A DNA stretch of 64,000 nucleotides from Streptomyces sp. Ru72 (lineage in GTDB: Bacteria > Actinomycetota > Actinomycetes > Streptomycetales > Streptomycetaceae). The position numbers were made by a program, and so were the translations under genes. Shown piece after piece: positions 34,578-44,057 of this stretch. Numbering within the stretch: the first letter of the stretch is position 1; each line of letters opens with the position of its first letter. The notes under the pieces are model-generated. The model did not search any database, was not told the origin of the DNA, and saw only the letters and a list, made by a program, of their open reading frames with translations. The stretch spans positions 1-64,000 of the forward strand of contig NZ_PQSR01000008.1 in assembly GCF_002920635.1 (NCBI RefSeq), read 5' to 3'.

Positions 34578-34962
34578 GGCCGGGACCCTAGGCGCGGCGG
34601 CGCGCCGGTGAGTGGGGGCGCACGGGGCGGTCGCCCACACGAGCGACGCACGGCTGCGTGTCAGGGTGCTCCCGACGGTCGAGCGCGGCGCAGCGGCTGT
34701 CTTCTGGGCGCCCCGTGGGCCACCCGGGCGCACAGTGCGACGGTTTGCCGAGAACTGTCGCACCGAGTGCACCGCCTACCCGGCAGCCCGCGCGGGCCGC
34801 CTCGAACCACCGGCGGCAATGCACCAACGGCATCGGCAGCACGAGGATCACGGCCCGCGTCCCGCGTGACAGCGCCCCAGTTCCGGCTTCACGAACCGCT
34901 GGTATGCCAGGGCCCGCACGGCGCTCCCGCGGCGTACCCGACTCACCGTGGACTGCGGGTCC
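34578..34962. other. Intergenic region with an inverted repeat, no gene seen
   Basis: About 385 bases separate the dioxygenase start from the end of the gamma-glutamylcyclotransferase-like gene. An imperfect palindrome at 34735-34763 (GTGCGACGGTT, 7-base spacer, AACTGTCGCAC; 10 of 11 pairs) lies ~158 bases upstream of the dioxygenase start and may be regulatory. Open frames here lack coding character. Confidence 0.5.
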
Positions 34963-35394
34963 TCAGCCCGACGTTTCCGGAGTCCGACGACTCAGCCAGT
35001 CCCCGCTCTCGATCAGCTTGCCCCGCCTCCGCAGCCGGGCCGCGACGGCGGGTGCGGCCAGGTACACCCAGGCCCATACGGTCCTGCCGTCCGCGGCGGT
35101 CACCTCCCGCTGCACCCGCTCGTACAGGCTGCGCGGATCCCCCGGCACGAACTCCTCGAGGCGGTCCAGCAGCATGAGCAGATCGTCGTACGCCCCGGGC
35201 CGCGGGGTGACGATCTCGCCGGTGACCGTGCCGCCGTCCTCGTCCGCCACCGCGTAGGGGTAGCCGGGCCCTTCGTACAGCACCGCGCCGCGCAGCCGGC
35301 CCGGCTCCTCGGAGCCGGTGCGGCCGCGCAGGAAGAGGGCGTGGTTGTGCTCCCCCGGGCGCAGCGTCCCGTAGACGAAGAACGGCAGTCTCAC
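34963..35394 (-). CDS. Gamma-glutamylcyclotransferase (AIG2-like) family protein
   Basis: A 143-residue protein with the family start FVYGTLRPGEHNH at residues ~6-18 and the acidic motif LLMLLDRLEEF. Such cytosolic enzymes release 5-oxoproline from gamma-glutamyl amines. Full normal length. ATG 35394 is the start because the YGTL motif begins five residues later. It is divergent from the M4 protease gene at 35537. Substrate is unknown. Confidence 0.88.
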   Translation of the reverse strand: MRLPFFVYGTLRPGEHNHALFLRGRTGSEEPGRLRGAVLYEGPGYPYAVADEDGGTVTGEIVTPRPGAYDDLLMLLDRLEEFVPGDPRSLYERVQREVTAADGRTVWAWVYLAAPAVAARLRRRGKLIESGDWLSRRTPETSG

Positions 35395-35536
35395 AGAACC
35401 GATTCTTCCCCCTCACACATCTCCCCAGCGGCCCCATGGACATGACATGTCCTGAACCCTTCAATCAGAGGGACGCCAGGGGGTTCCCCGCCCCTGCCCT
35501 CCCCACGCGCCCCCGGGCGCCTTCCCTAGGAGACCG

Positions 35537-37189
35537 ATGAGCCGGATACGGCCTGCCCGAGGTTCCCGTCTCACCGCGGCCGGCACCGCCGCGACCGCCG
35601 CCGCCCTGTTGGCCGCGGCGCTCGCCCCGGCCCCCGCCGCCGACGCGGCCGCCAGACCCGGCCGGTCCACCGTGATCCGCGACGCCGCGGCGGTGCTGGT
35701 GCGCGAGGCCGCCCGCCTGGGCCTGACACCGGCACAGGGCACGAGCGTACGAGACGTCGTCGTGGACCCGGACGGCAGCCGGCATGTGCGCTACGACCGG
35801 ACGTACCGTCAGCTACCCGTTCTCGGCGGGGACTTCGTGCTCCATCTGGCGCCCGACGGGTCGTACCGCAGCGCCGACCGGGCCACCCGGCGCGCCGTTT
35901 CCCTGCCGACCGTCACTCCGGCCGTGAAGGCCCCCGAGGCCGCCGACCTCGCCACCGCCGCGCTGCGGGCCGCCAACGCCGGGGAGTTGCTCAAGCACCT
36001 GACCGCCAGGCCGCAGCTGGTCGTCGACGCGCTGCACGGCGCGCCACGGCTGGCCTGGCGCACCCAGGTCACCGGGCAGGACACGCTCGGCAACCCGGTC
36101 GCGCGCACCGTGGTCACGGACGCCGGCACCGGGCGGCAGATCGACGCATGGGACAGCATCGAGACGGCGACCGGTGACGGCAAGTCCCTCTACAGCGGCA
36201 CGGTTCCGCTTCAGACGACGCAGTCCGGGTCGGCGTACCAGCTCAAGGACCCCACGAGGGGCGACACGTACACCGGTGACGCCGAGAACAAGACCGACCT
36301 GTGCTTCCTCACCACCGTCTGCGTCAGCCGCGCCCCCGCGACCCTCTTCACCGACTCCGACAACCACTGGGGTTCGGGCACGGTGTCGGACCGCTCCTCG
36401 GCGGCGGTGGACGCGCAGTACGGCACCGACGTGACCTGGGACTACTACAAGAACGTGCACGGCCGCAGCGGCATCGCGGGTGACGGAAAGGGCTCCTACA
36501 ACCGCGTCCACTACGGCACGAACTACAACAACGCCTTCTGGGACGACAACTGCTTCTGCATGACGTACGGCGACGGTGACGGCACGACGCTCGGGCCGCT
36601 GGTGGCGCTGGACGTGGCCGGGCACGAGATGACGCACGGCGTGACGTCGAAGACGGCGGCGCTGGCGTACTCCGGGGAGTCGGGTGGGCTGAACGAGGCC
36701 ACGTCCGACATTTTCGGGACGCTGGTGGAGTGGTACGCGAACAACGCCTCCGACCCCGGCGACTACCTGATCGGCGAGAAGATCGTCCGCTCGGGCTTCG
36801 GCAAGTCGGCGCTGCGCTACATGGACAAGCCGTCCAAGGACGGCAACTCGGCGGACTGCTGGAGCAGTTCGGTGGGCAAGCTGGACGTGCACTACTCGTC
36901 CGGCGTCGCGAACCACTTCGCGTACCTCCTCGCGGAGGGCAGCGGCGCCAAGACCCTCAACGGCGTCGGCTACGACTCCCCCACCTGCGACGGCTCCACG
37001 GTGACGGGCATCGGCCGGGACAAGCTCGGCAAGATCTGGTACCGGGCGCTGACGGTCTACATGACGTCCTCCACGAACTACGCGGGCGCCCGCACGGCGA
37101 CGCTGAACGCGGCGAAGGACCTGTACGGGGCGGGCAGCACGGAGTACAACGCGGTGGCGGCGGCCTGGAGCGCCGTGAACGTCGGCTGA
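35537..37189 (+). CDS. Secreted M4 (thermolysin-like) neutral metalloprotease
   Basis: A 550-residue preproenzyme. An N-terminal signal peptide is followed by an FTP/PepSY propeptide and the M4 catalytic domain. The zinc motif HEMTH is at residues ~363-367 and the third ligand Glu is in GGLNEATSD at ~387. The C-terminal domain has the expected His in DVHYSSGVANHFAYLL. It would be secreted and activated by removal of the propeptide. GGAGACC lies just before the ATG, and a strong hairpin follows the stop. Confidence 0.95.
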   Translation: MSRIRPARGSRLTAAGTAATAAALLAAALAPAPAADAAARPGRSTVIRDAAAVLVREAARLGLTPAQGTSVRDVVVDPDGSRHVRYDRTYRQLPVLGGDFVLHLAPDGSYRSADRATRRAVSLPTVTPAVKAPEAADLATAALRAANAGELLKHLTARPQLVVDALHGAPRLAWRTQVTGQDTLGNPVARTVVTDAGTGRQIDAWDSIETATGDGKSLYSGTVPLQTTQSGSAYQLKDPTRGDTYTGDAENKTDLCFLTTVCVSRAPATLFTDSDNHWGSGTVSDRSSAAVDAQYGTDVTWDYYKNVHGRSGIAGDGKGSYNRVHYGTNYNNAFWDDNCFCMTYGDGDGTTLGPLVALDVAGHEMTHGVTSKTAALAYSGESGGLNEATSDIFGTLVEWYANNASDPGDYLIGEKIVRSGFGKSALRYMDKPSKDGNSADCWSSSVGKLDVHYSSGVANHFAYLLAEGSGAKTLNGVGYDSPTCDGSTVTGIGRDKLGKIWYRALTVYMTSSTNYAGARTATLNAAKDLYGAGSTEYNAVAAAWSAVNVG

Positions 37190-37199
37190 GGAAACACGG

Positions 37200-37245
37200 C
37201 GGCGGTCGGGTGCCGCCCTGCCCACGCTGCGGCACCCGACCGCCG
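37200..37245 (+). terminator. Perfect 17-bp hairpin after the M4 protease gene
   Basis: CGGCGGTCGGGTGCCGC pairs perfectly with its inverted copy across a 12-base loop, 10 bases after the stop. No U run follows, as is common for Streptomyces hairpin terminators. Confidence 0.85.
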
Positions 37246-37670
37246 TCCCCCGCCGGGGAGCGATGCCCGCCGCGAAGATACACGCCGACGAACTGGACGT
37301 GGACACCGCGCCGGTGCGCCGGCCGGTCGCCGGGCAGTTCCCCGAGGGGGCCGGGCTGCCGGTCACCGAGGTGCCGTCCGTCCGCCAGGACGGACAACGC
37401 CATGTACCGGACCGGTCACCCGTTCACCACCCCTGTTCACCACCCCCGTTCACCCTCGGGTGTTCTTCCCGCACTCGCCGCCTCTGCGCCCCTGACCTGG
37501 CCACATGCCGCCGCTGCCGCCCTCGTCCGGCACCCGTTCACCGTATTTCTGACGCATCGTCAGCGAGCGGTGGCGGCCCGCCGCCCTTTTCCTCGACAGT
37601 GCGGGGACACGACCGACACAGCGGCACGCCGGTGATGCCGCGGGCCGTGTCCCGCCCGAGGAGCACCACG
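37246..37670. other. Intergenic region, no gene seen
   Basis: About 425 bases between the protease hairpin and the next start. A frame is open from 37263 into the next gene, but its translation has no signal or domain and the real start is at 37671. The right half (around 37540-37570) is less GC-rich than the surroundings and may hold a promoter. Confidence 0.5.
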
Positions 37671-38195
37671 ATGCGACGTACGGCCCGTTCGCTGACCGGC
37701 ACCGCGCTCGCCCTCGCCGTCGCGGGGCTCGCCGCGGCGCCCGCGTACGGCGGTGAGACCGGGAGGCTGGAGGTCTTCCCCTCCATGGCCGTGCCCGGGA
37801 GCGAGGTCACCGTCAACACGGCGGCGTGCGGCGCGGACGGCTCCGCGGCGGGCGACGCCACGGCGGTCGGCGGCGGCACGTTCACGCTCGCGCCCAGTAC
37901 GCACGAGCAGGACGCGATCGGCCGGTTCCGGGTGCCGCCCGGCGCGCAGCCGGGGACGTACGAGATCGTCGCCACGTGCTCCGCAGGCCGGCGGGCCAGG
38001 GTGACCGGCGACCTGACGGTCACCCTCAGCGCGGCCAAGGATCAGACGCGTCCGCGAGGAAGCGTGAAGACGGGGGTCGGCGGCGCACTCGGCCCCGACC
38101 CCATGCGGACCGCGGCCGGTGTGACGGCACTCGCCGTCGCCGCCGCGGGCGGTACCTGGCTCCTGCATCGCCGACTGAGAGGCGACGGGATGTGA
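37671..38195 (+). CDS. Secreted protein with C-terminal membrane anchor, sortase-linked
   Basis: A 174-residue protein. It has a signal peptide (ARSLTGTALALAVAGLAAAPAYG, residues ~4-26), an extracellular beta-rich domain with two Cys (AACGADG and ATCSAG), and a C-terminal hydrophobic segment with a positive tail (WLLHRRLRGDGM). The last part looks like a sortase-substrate anchor but has no LPXTG motif. It is next to the class F sortase gene. Such pairs are frequent in Streptomyces. The domain resembles Ig-like folds. Function is unknown. Confidence 0.7.
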   Translation: MRRTARSLTGTALALAVAGLAAAPAYGGETGRLEVFPSMAVPGSEVTVNTAACGADGSAAGDATAVGGGTFTLAPSTHEQDAIGRFRVPPGAQPGTYEIVATCSAGRRARVTGDLTVTLSAAKDQTRPRGSVKTGVGGALGPDPMRTAAGVTALAVAAAGGTWLLHRRLRGDGM

Positions 38196-38310
38196 CGGAC
38201 ACCTCCGCTGTCCGTCGCCGGTACCGCCCTCCCCATCCCTCTCCGGGTCCGACTGCCCCTCGCGGCCCGGAGGGGGTCCGGGGGTCCCGCCCTCCCGGAA
38301 GGAGCTTGGT

Positions 38311-38931
38311 GTGCACAAGGTCGGTAACGCGGCGATAGCGTCCGTCACGGTGGTCTCCCTCTGCTCCGGCGCCTGGCTGCTGCACAGCGCCTACAAGAGC
38401 GACGCTCCGCCTCAGCCCTCGGCCGCCCAGGGCGCCCTGGACCCGGACCGCGAGGGCTCCGCCGCGCCCGCGCTGCCGCCCTCCCCGCCCGACCGCATCC
38501 GCATACCCTCGATCCATGTGGACGCCCCGCTGATGGGCCTGAGGCTGACCGGTGCGGGCAGCCTGGACGTCCCGCCCGCCGACGACAAGAACCTCGCCGG
38601 CTGGTACGAGGCGGGCACCATGCCCGGCGAGACCGGCACCGCGATCGTCGCCGGGCACGTCGACAACACCCGGGGCCCGGCGGTCTTCTACGACCTCGGC
38701 GCACTGAGCAAGGGCAGCACGATCGAGATCGGCCGCCGCGACGGCTCGACCGCCGTCTTCACCGTGGACGCGGTCGAGGTCTACGCCGCGCGGAACTTCC
38801 CCGACGACAAGGTGTACGGCGCGGCGGGGCGCCCGGAGCTACGGGTGATCACGTGCGGCGGCGGCTACTCGAAGGCGACGGGCTACCAGGGCAACGTGGT
38901 CGTCTTCGCCCACCTGACGGGCAGCCGCTGA
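38311..38931 (+). CDS. Class F sortase
   Basis: A 206-residue sortase: N-terminal membrane segment (about residues 8-28), then a Pro/Ala linker and a class F catalytic domain. Active-site His is residue ~116 (VAGHVDN) and Cys ~182 (VITCGG). It would cut or anchor a secreted protein at the outside of the membrane. GTG at 38311 follows GGAAGGAG. It lies 115 bases after the anchored secreted protein gene, its probable partner; no LPXTG protein is visible in the window. Confidence 0.92.
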   Translation: MHKVGNAAIASVTVVSLCSGAWLLHSAYKSDAPPQPSAAQGALDPDREGSAAPALPPSPPDRIRIPSIHVDAPLMGLRLTGAGSLDVPPADDKNLAGWYEAGTMPGETGTAIVAGHVDNTRGPAVFYDLGALSKGSTIEIGRRDGSTAVFTVDAVEVYAARNFPDDKVYGAAGRPELRVITCGGGYSKATGYQGNVVVFAHLTGSR

Positions 38932-38965
38932 ACCGCCCGGGCCATCTGCCGCACCCACCGCTCAC

Positions 38966-39748
38966 TCAGGCCAGCCACTGCTCGTACGCCAGGTTCGCGA
39001 CCAGGGCGAACACCACCGTCAGCAGCACGATCCGCACGAACCCGCTGCCCCGCTTCAGCGCCGTCCGCGCCCCGATCATGCCGCCGACCAGGTTGAAGCC
39101 GGCCATCACCACCGCCAGCTGCCAGAACACCGTGCCCTTCCACGCGAACGTGGCGAGCGCGCCCGCGTTGGTGCAGCAGTTGACGATCTTCGCGGTGGCG
39201 GAGGCGGTCACCAGGTCCAGGTGCAGCACCGCGGTGAGCGCCAGGACGAGGAAGGTGCCGGTGCCGGGGCCGATGAGGCCGTCGTAGAAGCCGATGCCGA
39301 GGCCCGCGAGCCCGATCGCGGCGAGCACCCGGCGTGCGGAGACCGGCGCGGTGGAGGGGGCGGTGCCGAAGGCGGGGCGCAGGAGCACGAAGGCGCCGAC
39401 GCCGAGCAGCACCACCATGACGACCGGCTTGAGGACGTCGGTGCTCAGCCCGGCGGCCACGAACGCCCCGGCCGTGGACCCGGCGAGCGCCGCGAGCCCG
39501 ATCCGTACGGCCGTGCCCACGTCGACCGGTGTCCGGCGCGCGTACGTCACGGCCGCCCCCGTCGTCCCGACGATCGCGACGGCCTTGTTGGTGCCGAGCG
39601 CGTACGACGCCGGGGTGCCGGCGGGCAGCCCCAGCAGCAGTACGGGAAGCAGCAGCAGCCCGCCACCTCCGACCACGGCGTCGATCCAGCCGGCCGCGAG
39701 CGCGGCGAGGCACAGGGCGGCGACCAAGGTCAGCGAGATGTCGGGCAT
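38966..39748 (-). CDS. TauE/SafE-family sulfite/organosulfonate exporter
   Basis: A 260-residue membrane protein with about eight hydrophobic segments. The family motif GWIDAVVGGGGLLLLPVLL is at residues ~18-36, and the second-half repeat GIGFYDGLIGPGTGTFLVLAL near 150-170. Such proteins move sulfite or sulfonates or related anions. ATG 39748 is chosen since the first membrane span begins at once after it. It is close to the nitrite reductase genes, and nitrite/sulfite reductases share siroheme, but a functional link is only suggested. Confidence 0.9.
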   Translation of the reverse strand: MPDISLTLVAALCLAALAAGWIDAVVGGGGLLLLPVLLLGLPAGTPASYALGTNKAVAIVGTTGAAVTYARRTPVDVGTAVRIGLAALAGSTAGAFVAAGLSTDVLKPVVMVVLLGVGAFVLLRPAFGTAPSTAPVSARRVLAAIGLAGLGIGFYDGLIGPGTGTFLVLALTAVLHLDLVTASATAKIVNCCTNAGALATFAWKGTVFWQLAVVMAGFNLVGGMIGARTALKRGSGFVRIVLLTVVFALVANLAYEQWLA

Positions 39749-39898
39749 GATCGTGACCCTAGGGACGGGGTCGGTGGCCCGTCCATCCATATGAGGGTCT
39801 TCTGAGGTTGCACGAGGGTCTGCCGAGGTTGCCGACGGCGCCGCCGCCGGGCCTGTGACCGGCCCGGCGGACAGCGGCAGGGTTCCTCGGCGCCGTCC

Positions 39899-40252
39899 TC
39901 AGGCGGCCCGTACCTCGTATGCCGTCACCCGGACCGTCTCGTCGTCCAGGCACTGGCCGGACTCCAGGTCGAAGCGCTGCTTCAACAGCGGCGAGGCGAC
40001 GAAGGCGCGGCCCTGGTGGGTGCCGGTCAGGCCCCGGGAGAGGACCGCGGCGCCGCCGAAGGGGTCCCGGTTGTCGATGCCGTACAGCCGGCCCGAGCGG
40101 TCCCGGAAGAGCGCGACCTGGCGGCCGTCCGGCAGCAGCGCCGCGACGCCACGGCCCGGGGTCAGCGTGCTCATGTCGCAGACCGGGAGCCAGGTGTCCT
40201 CGTCGATACGGAGCTCGATCTTCAGGTCGGTGGTCTCGAGTGCCAGGGTCAT
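39899..40252 (-). CDS. nirD: Nitrite reductase small subunit
   Basis: A 117-residue Rieske-like domain (no cluster ligands, as normal for NirD). The motif GIDNRDPFGGAAVLSRGL is typical. It overlaps nirB as ATGA and would be translated together with it. NirD assists the large subunit in reducing nitrite to ammonium in the cytoplasm. Confidence 0.95.
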   Translation of the reverse strand: MTLALETTDLKIELRIDEDTWLPVCDMSTLTPGRGVAALLPDGRQVALFRDRSGRLYGIDNRDPFGGAAVLSRGLTGTHQGRAFVASPLLKQRFDLESGQCLDDETVRVTAYEVRAA

Positions 40253-42840
40253 CGCTGGGCGCTTCCTTCCAGGGGTCGCGTGCCGATGGTGAGCAGCGGC
40301 AGGTCGGGCTTGATCTGGTCGCGCTCGGGGACGAAGCCGACGACCGGGTCGGGGGTGTCCGGCGCGTTGACGAAGGACACGAACCGGGCCAGCTTCTCGG
40401 GGTCGTTGATGGTCTCGGCCCACTCGTCGCGGTAGTTCGCGACGTGCGCGGCCATCAGGGCCTCCAGTTCGTCGCAGATGCCGAGCGAGTCGTGGACGAC
40501 CACGTCGCGCACGTGGTCCAGGCCGCCGGGGATCCGCTCCAGCCACACCGAGGTGCGCTCCAGACGGTCGGCGGTGCGGATGTAGAACATCAGGAACCGG
40601 TCGATGAGGCGGATCAGCTCGGCGTCGGACAGGTCCTGGGCGAGGAGGTCCGCGTGGCGCGGGGTGGCGCCGCCGTTGCCGCCGACGTAGAGGTTCCAGC
40701 CGTTCGCGGTGGCGATGACGCCGAAGTCCTTCGACTGGGCCTCGGCGCACTCGCGGGCGCAGCCGGAGACGGCCGACTTCAGCTTGTGCGGGGAGCGCAG
40801 GCCCCGGTAGCGCAGCTCCAGGTCGATCGCCATGCGGACGGAGTCCTGGACGCCGTAGCGGCACCAGGTGGAGCCCACGCAGGACTTCACCGTGCGCAGC
40901 GCCTTGCCGTAGGCGTGGCCGGACTCGAAGCCGGCGTCCACCAGCCGCGCCCAGATCAGCGGGAGCTGCTCGACGCGCGCACCGAACAGGTCGATCCGCT
41001 GACCGCCGGTGATCTTCGTGTACAGGCCGAAGTCCCGGGCGATCTCGCCGATCACGATCAGCTTCTCCGGGGTGATCTCACCGCCGGGGATGCGCGGCAC
41101 GACCGAGTAGGAGCCGTTCTTCTGCAGGTTGGCCAGGAAGTGGTCGTTGCTGTCCTGCAGCGCGGCCTGCTCCCCGTCCAGGACGTAGCCGCTCGCGCCG
41201 ATCGTCGGGGCGAGGGAGGCGATGATCGAGGCGACGGCGGGCTTGCAGACCTCGCAGCCGTCGCCGCCCCGGGCCTCCTCGCGGCCGTAGCGGTCGAGCA
41301 GGTCCTGGTAGGTGTTGATGCGCAGGGCGAGGACGATCTCGTACAGCTCCTCGCGGGTCTGCGAGAAGCAGCCGCACAGGCCCTTGTCGACCTCGACGCC
41401 GCTCGCCTCGAGTTCGGCGTCGACCAGCTGGCCCAGCACCTTGACACAACTGCCGCACGTCGTTCCGGCCTTGGTGCACTTCTTCACCTCGGGAACGGTG
41501 GTGCACTTGTGCTCGGTGACCGCGCCGCGGATCGTGCCCTTGGTGACGTTGTTGCAGGAGCAGATGATCGCGTCGTCCGGCAGCGCGGTCGGGCCGAGCT
41601 GGGCGGACTCCCCGGCGCCTGCGGGCAGCACCAGCGACTCGGGCGAGACGGGCGGGACCGAACCGGTGAAGGCCTTCAGCGTGCCGTACGCCTCCGCGTC
41701 GCCGACCAGGATGCCGCCGAGCAGCGTGCCGTCGCGGCCGATGACCAGCTTCTTGTACAGACCCGAGCGCGAGTCGGAGTAGACGACGTCGAGGCAGTCC
41801 TCGGTGGTGCCGTGTGCGTCGCCGAAGGAGGCCACATCGACGCCGAGCAGCTTCAGCTTGGTGGACAGGTCGGCGCCGGTGAACTCCGCCTCGTCGGCGG
41901 CGATCGTCGCGGCTGCCGTCTCGGCCTGCTCGTAACCGGGGGCGACGAGGCCGTACACCCGGCCGTCCGCCGCGAGCGCGCACTCGCCGATGGCGAACAC
42001 GTGCGGGTCGGTGACCGTGCGGCACTGCTCGTCGACGGTGATGCCGCCACGCTCGCCGACCGCCAGACCGCAGTCGCGGGCGAGCTGGTCGCGGGGGCGG
42101 ACACCGGCCGAGAACACCACCATGTCCGTGGCGAGTTCGGAGCCGTCGGAGAGCTTCATGCCGGTGACGGAGCCGTCCTCACCGACCACGATCTCCTGGG
42201 TGCCCGTGCCGGTGTGCACGGTCAGGCCCATGTCCTCGATCGTGCGCAGCAGCGCGGCGCCGCCGCCCTCGTCGACCTGCACGGGCATCAGACGCGGCGC
42301 GAACTCCACGATGTGCGTGTTCAGACCGAGGCCCTTGAGCGCGCCGGCCGCTTCGAGACCGAGCAGGCCGCCGCCGACCACCGCGCCCGTCGTCGCCTTC
42401 GTCTTCGCGTACTCCTCGATGGCGAGAAGGTCCTCGATGGTGCGGTAGACGAAACAGCCTTCGGCGTCCTTGCCGGGGACCGGCGGGACGAAGGGGTAGG
42501 AGCCGGTGGCGAGGACGAGGGTGTCGTACGCGACCGTCAGTCCGGAGCGGGCGGTGACCGTCTTCCCCTCTCGGTCGATGGTCTCGGCCGGGTCGCCGAT
42601 GTGCAGTTCGATGCCGTGCGTGGCGATGAACTCCATGTCGGTCATGGACAGCTCGTCGGGCGTGGTGCCCGAGAAGTACGAGGTGAGCTGGACACGGTCG
42701 TAGGCGGGGCGAGGCTCCTCGCACAGCACGACCACCCGGTGCGTGGCGGTCAGGCCGCGCTCGGCGAGCGCTTCGAGGAAGCGCTGGCCGACCATGCCAT
42801 GGCCGACGAGCACGATCGTGGGGGTGGTGTCCGTGGACAT
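40249..42840 (-). CDS. nirB: NAD(P)H-dependent nitrite reductase large subunit
   Basis: An 863-residue enzyme. The N-terminal FAD/NAD module has LVGHGMVGQRF near residue 12 and VVGGGLLGLEAA near 155. The BFD-type [2Fe-2S] domain (ICSCNNVTKGTIRGAV, then TTCGSC) is near residues 420-480. The siroheme/[4Fe-4S] part has SCVGSTWC and SGCARECAEAQ near 645-700. It reduces nitrite to ammonium. It is the middle gene of an operon with the FAD reductase before it (TGATG overlap) and nirD after it. All cofactor motifs are intact. Confidence 0.97.
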   Translation of the reverse strand: MSTDTTPTIVLVGHGMVGQRFLEALAERGLTATHRVVVLCEEPRPAYDRVQLTSYFSGTTPDELSMTDMEFIATHGIELHIGDPAETIDREGKTVTARSGLTVAYDTLVLATGSYPFVPPVPGKDAEGCFVYRTIEDLLAIEEYAKTKATTGAVVGGGLLGLEAAGALKGLGLNTHIVEFAPRLMPVQVDEGGGAALLRTIEDMGLTVHTGTGTQEIVVGEDGSVTGMKLSDGSELATDMVVFSAGVRPRDQLARDCGLAVGERGGITVDEQCRTVTDPHVFAIGECALAADGRVYGLVAPGYEQAETAAATIAADEAEFTGADLSTKLKLLGVDVASFGDAHGTTEDCLDVVYSDSRSGLYKKLVIGRDGTLLGGILVGDAEAYGTLKAFTGSVPPVSPESLVLPAGAGESAQLGPTALPDDAIICSCNNVTKGTIRGAVTEHKCTTVPEVKKCTKAGTTCGSCVKVLGQLVDAELEASGVEVDKGLCGCFSQTREELYEIVLALRINTYQDLLDRYGREEARGGDGCEVCKPAVASIIASLAPTIGASGYVLDGEQAALQDSNDHFLANLQKNGSYSVVPRIPGGEITPEKLIVIGEIARDFGLYTKITGGQRIDLFGARVEQLPLIWARLVDAGFESGHAYGKALRTVKSCVGSTWCRYGVQDSVRMAIDLELRYRGLRSPHKLKSAVSGCARECAEAQSKDFGVIATANGWNLYVGGNGGATPRHADLLAQDLSDAELIRLIDRFLMFYIRTADRLERTSVWLERIPGGLDHVRDVVVHDSLGICDELEALMAAHVANYRDEWAETINDPEKLARFVSFVNAPDTPDPVVGFVPERDQIKPDLPLLTIGTRPLEGSAQR

Positions 42841-44057
42841 CAGGAGCCTCCATCATTGGTGAGCAGGTGGAGCAGCGGGGCACCGTCCGTGGGGAGCGGC
42901 TCTGCTCCCTCCCAGGCGCGGGCGAGCGCGCCGACGGTGCCGAGTTCGCCGACGAGTACGCCGCCGACCAGGCGGTCGTCGCGGACGACGACCTTCCTGT
43001 AGGTGCCGCGGGTGGCGTCGGTGAGCTGAACGACGTCGTCGCCGGGGCGGGGCTCGGTCTCGCCGAAGGCGGCGAGGTCGAGGAAGTCGTGCCCGGCCAG
43101 GGTGAGCCGGGTCAGGGAGCGGGTGCCGGTGTAGCGGGAGTCCGGGTCTCCGGCCAGGGACTCGGCCAGCGCCTCGGCCTGTTCGAGAGCGGGGGTGGCG
43201 AGTCCGTACACCGTGCCGTCGTGCTGGGCGCAGTCGCCGATGGCCCGGATGTGCGGGTCGGAGGTGCGCAGTTCGTCGTCGACGAGGATGCCCTTGTGGA
43301 CGGCGAGGCCCGCGTCCTGGGCGAGGCCCACCCGGGGGTGGACGCCGCAGGCCAGGACGACGAGGTCGGTGTCGAGGGCGTAGCCGTCGGCCATCTCGAC
43401 GGTGCGGACGGCGCCGCCGAGGGTGCACACGCCGCGCACCCGGGTCTCGGTGTGGACCTCGACGCCGAGGTCGGTGAGGTGGCGGCGCACCAGCTTGGAC
43501 GCCGACGGGTCGAGCTGGCGCTCCATCAGTCGCTCGGCCTGCTGGGCCAGGACGACCTGGGCGCCACGGGCGGCGAGCGCGCGGGCGGCGGAGACACCGA
43601 GGAGCCCGCCGCCGATGACGACCGCGCGCAGACCCGCGCGGACGGCCTTGGCGAGGCCCAGGCAGTCGTCCATCGTGCGGAACGCGTGGACGCCCTCGGG
43701 CAGCTCGGGCCGGTCCGGGGTGAGCAGGCCGCGCAGGGGCGGCAGGACGGGGTTCGAGCCGGTGGCGAGGACGAGCGTGTCGTATGCGATCACCGCGCCG
43801 TCCGCGCAGTGGATCTCGCGGGCCGCCCGGTCGATCCGGGTGACCCGGGCACGGACGAGGCGCTCGGGGGCCGGGAGGGAGATCACCTCGGGCGCGTAGC
43901 GGCCGGCCAGTACGTCCGCGAGCAGGACGCGGTTGTACGGGGGGTGCTCCTCCTCGCCGACGACCAGGGCGGGCACACCCAGCTCGCCCAGCCGCCGGGC
44001 GAGACGGACGCCCGCGAGCCCGGCGCCGATCACCACCACACGCGTATTCGAGGTCAT
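42840..44057 (-). CDS. FAD-dependent oxidoreductase, nitrate/nitrite assimilation electron-transfer protein
   Basis: A 405-residue flavoprotein that resembles the NirB N-terminal module (VVIGAGLAGVRLARRL at residues ~8-23; AVVIGGGLLGVSAARALAARG near 146). It has no siroheme or iron-sulfur part. It probably passes electrons to nitrate or nitrite reductase, as NasB/NasC-type proteins do; this is inferred from family and operon. It is the first gene of the nir operon and has a GlnR-like operator just upstream. Confidence 0.88.
   Translation of the reverse strand: MTSNTRVVVIGAGLAGVRLARRLGELGVPALVVGEEEHPPYNRVLLADVLAGRYAPEVISLPAPERLVRARVTRIDRAAREIHCADGAVIAYDTLVLATGSNPVLPPLRGLLTPDRPELPEGVHAFRTMDDCLGLAKAVRAGLRAVVIGGGLLGVSAARALAARGAQVVLAQQAERLMERQLDPSASKLVRRHLTDLGVEVHTETRVRGVCTLGGAVRTVEMADGYALDTDLVVLACGVHPRVGLAQDAGLAVHKGILVDDELRTSDPHIRAIGDCAQHDGTVYGLATPALEQAEALAESLAGDPDSRYTGTRSLTRLTLAGHDFLDLAAFGETEPRPGDDVVQLTDATRGTYRKVVVRDDRLVGGVLVGELGTVGALARAWEGAEPLPTDGAPLLHLLTNDGGS

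Noticed and set aside
39919..43002. Open frame of 1027 residues on the plus strand
   Set aside because: It is antisense to nirB and nirD, which have full family motifs. Long antisense frames are expected at this GC bias; composition is Val/Gly/Asp-rich without domains.
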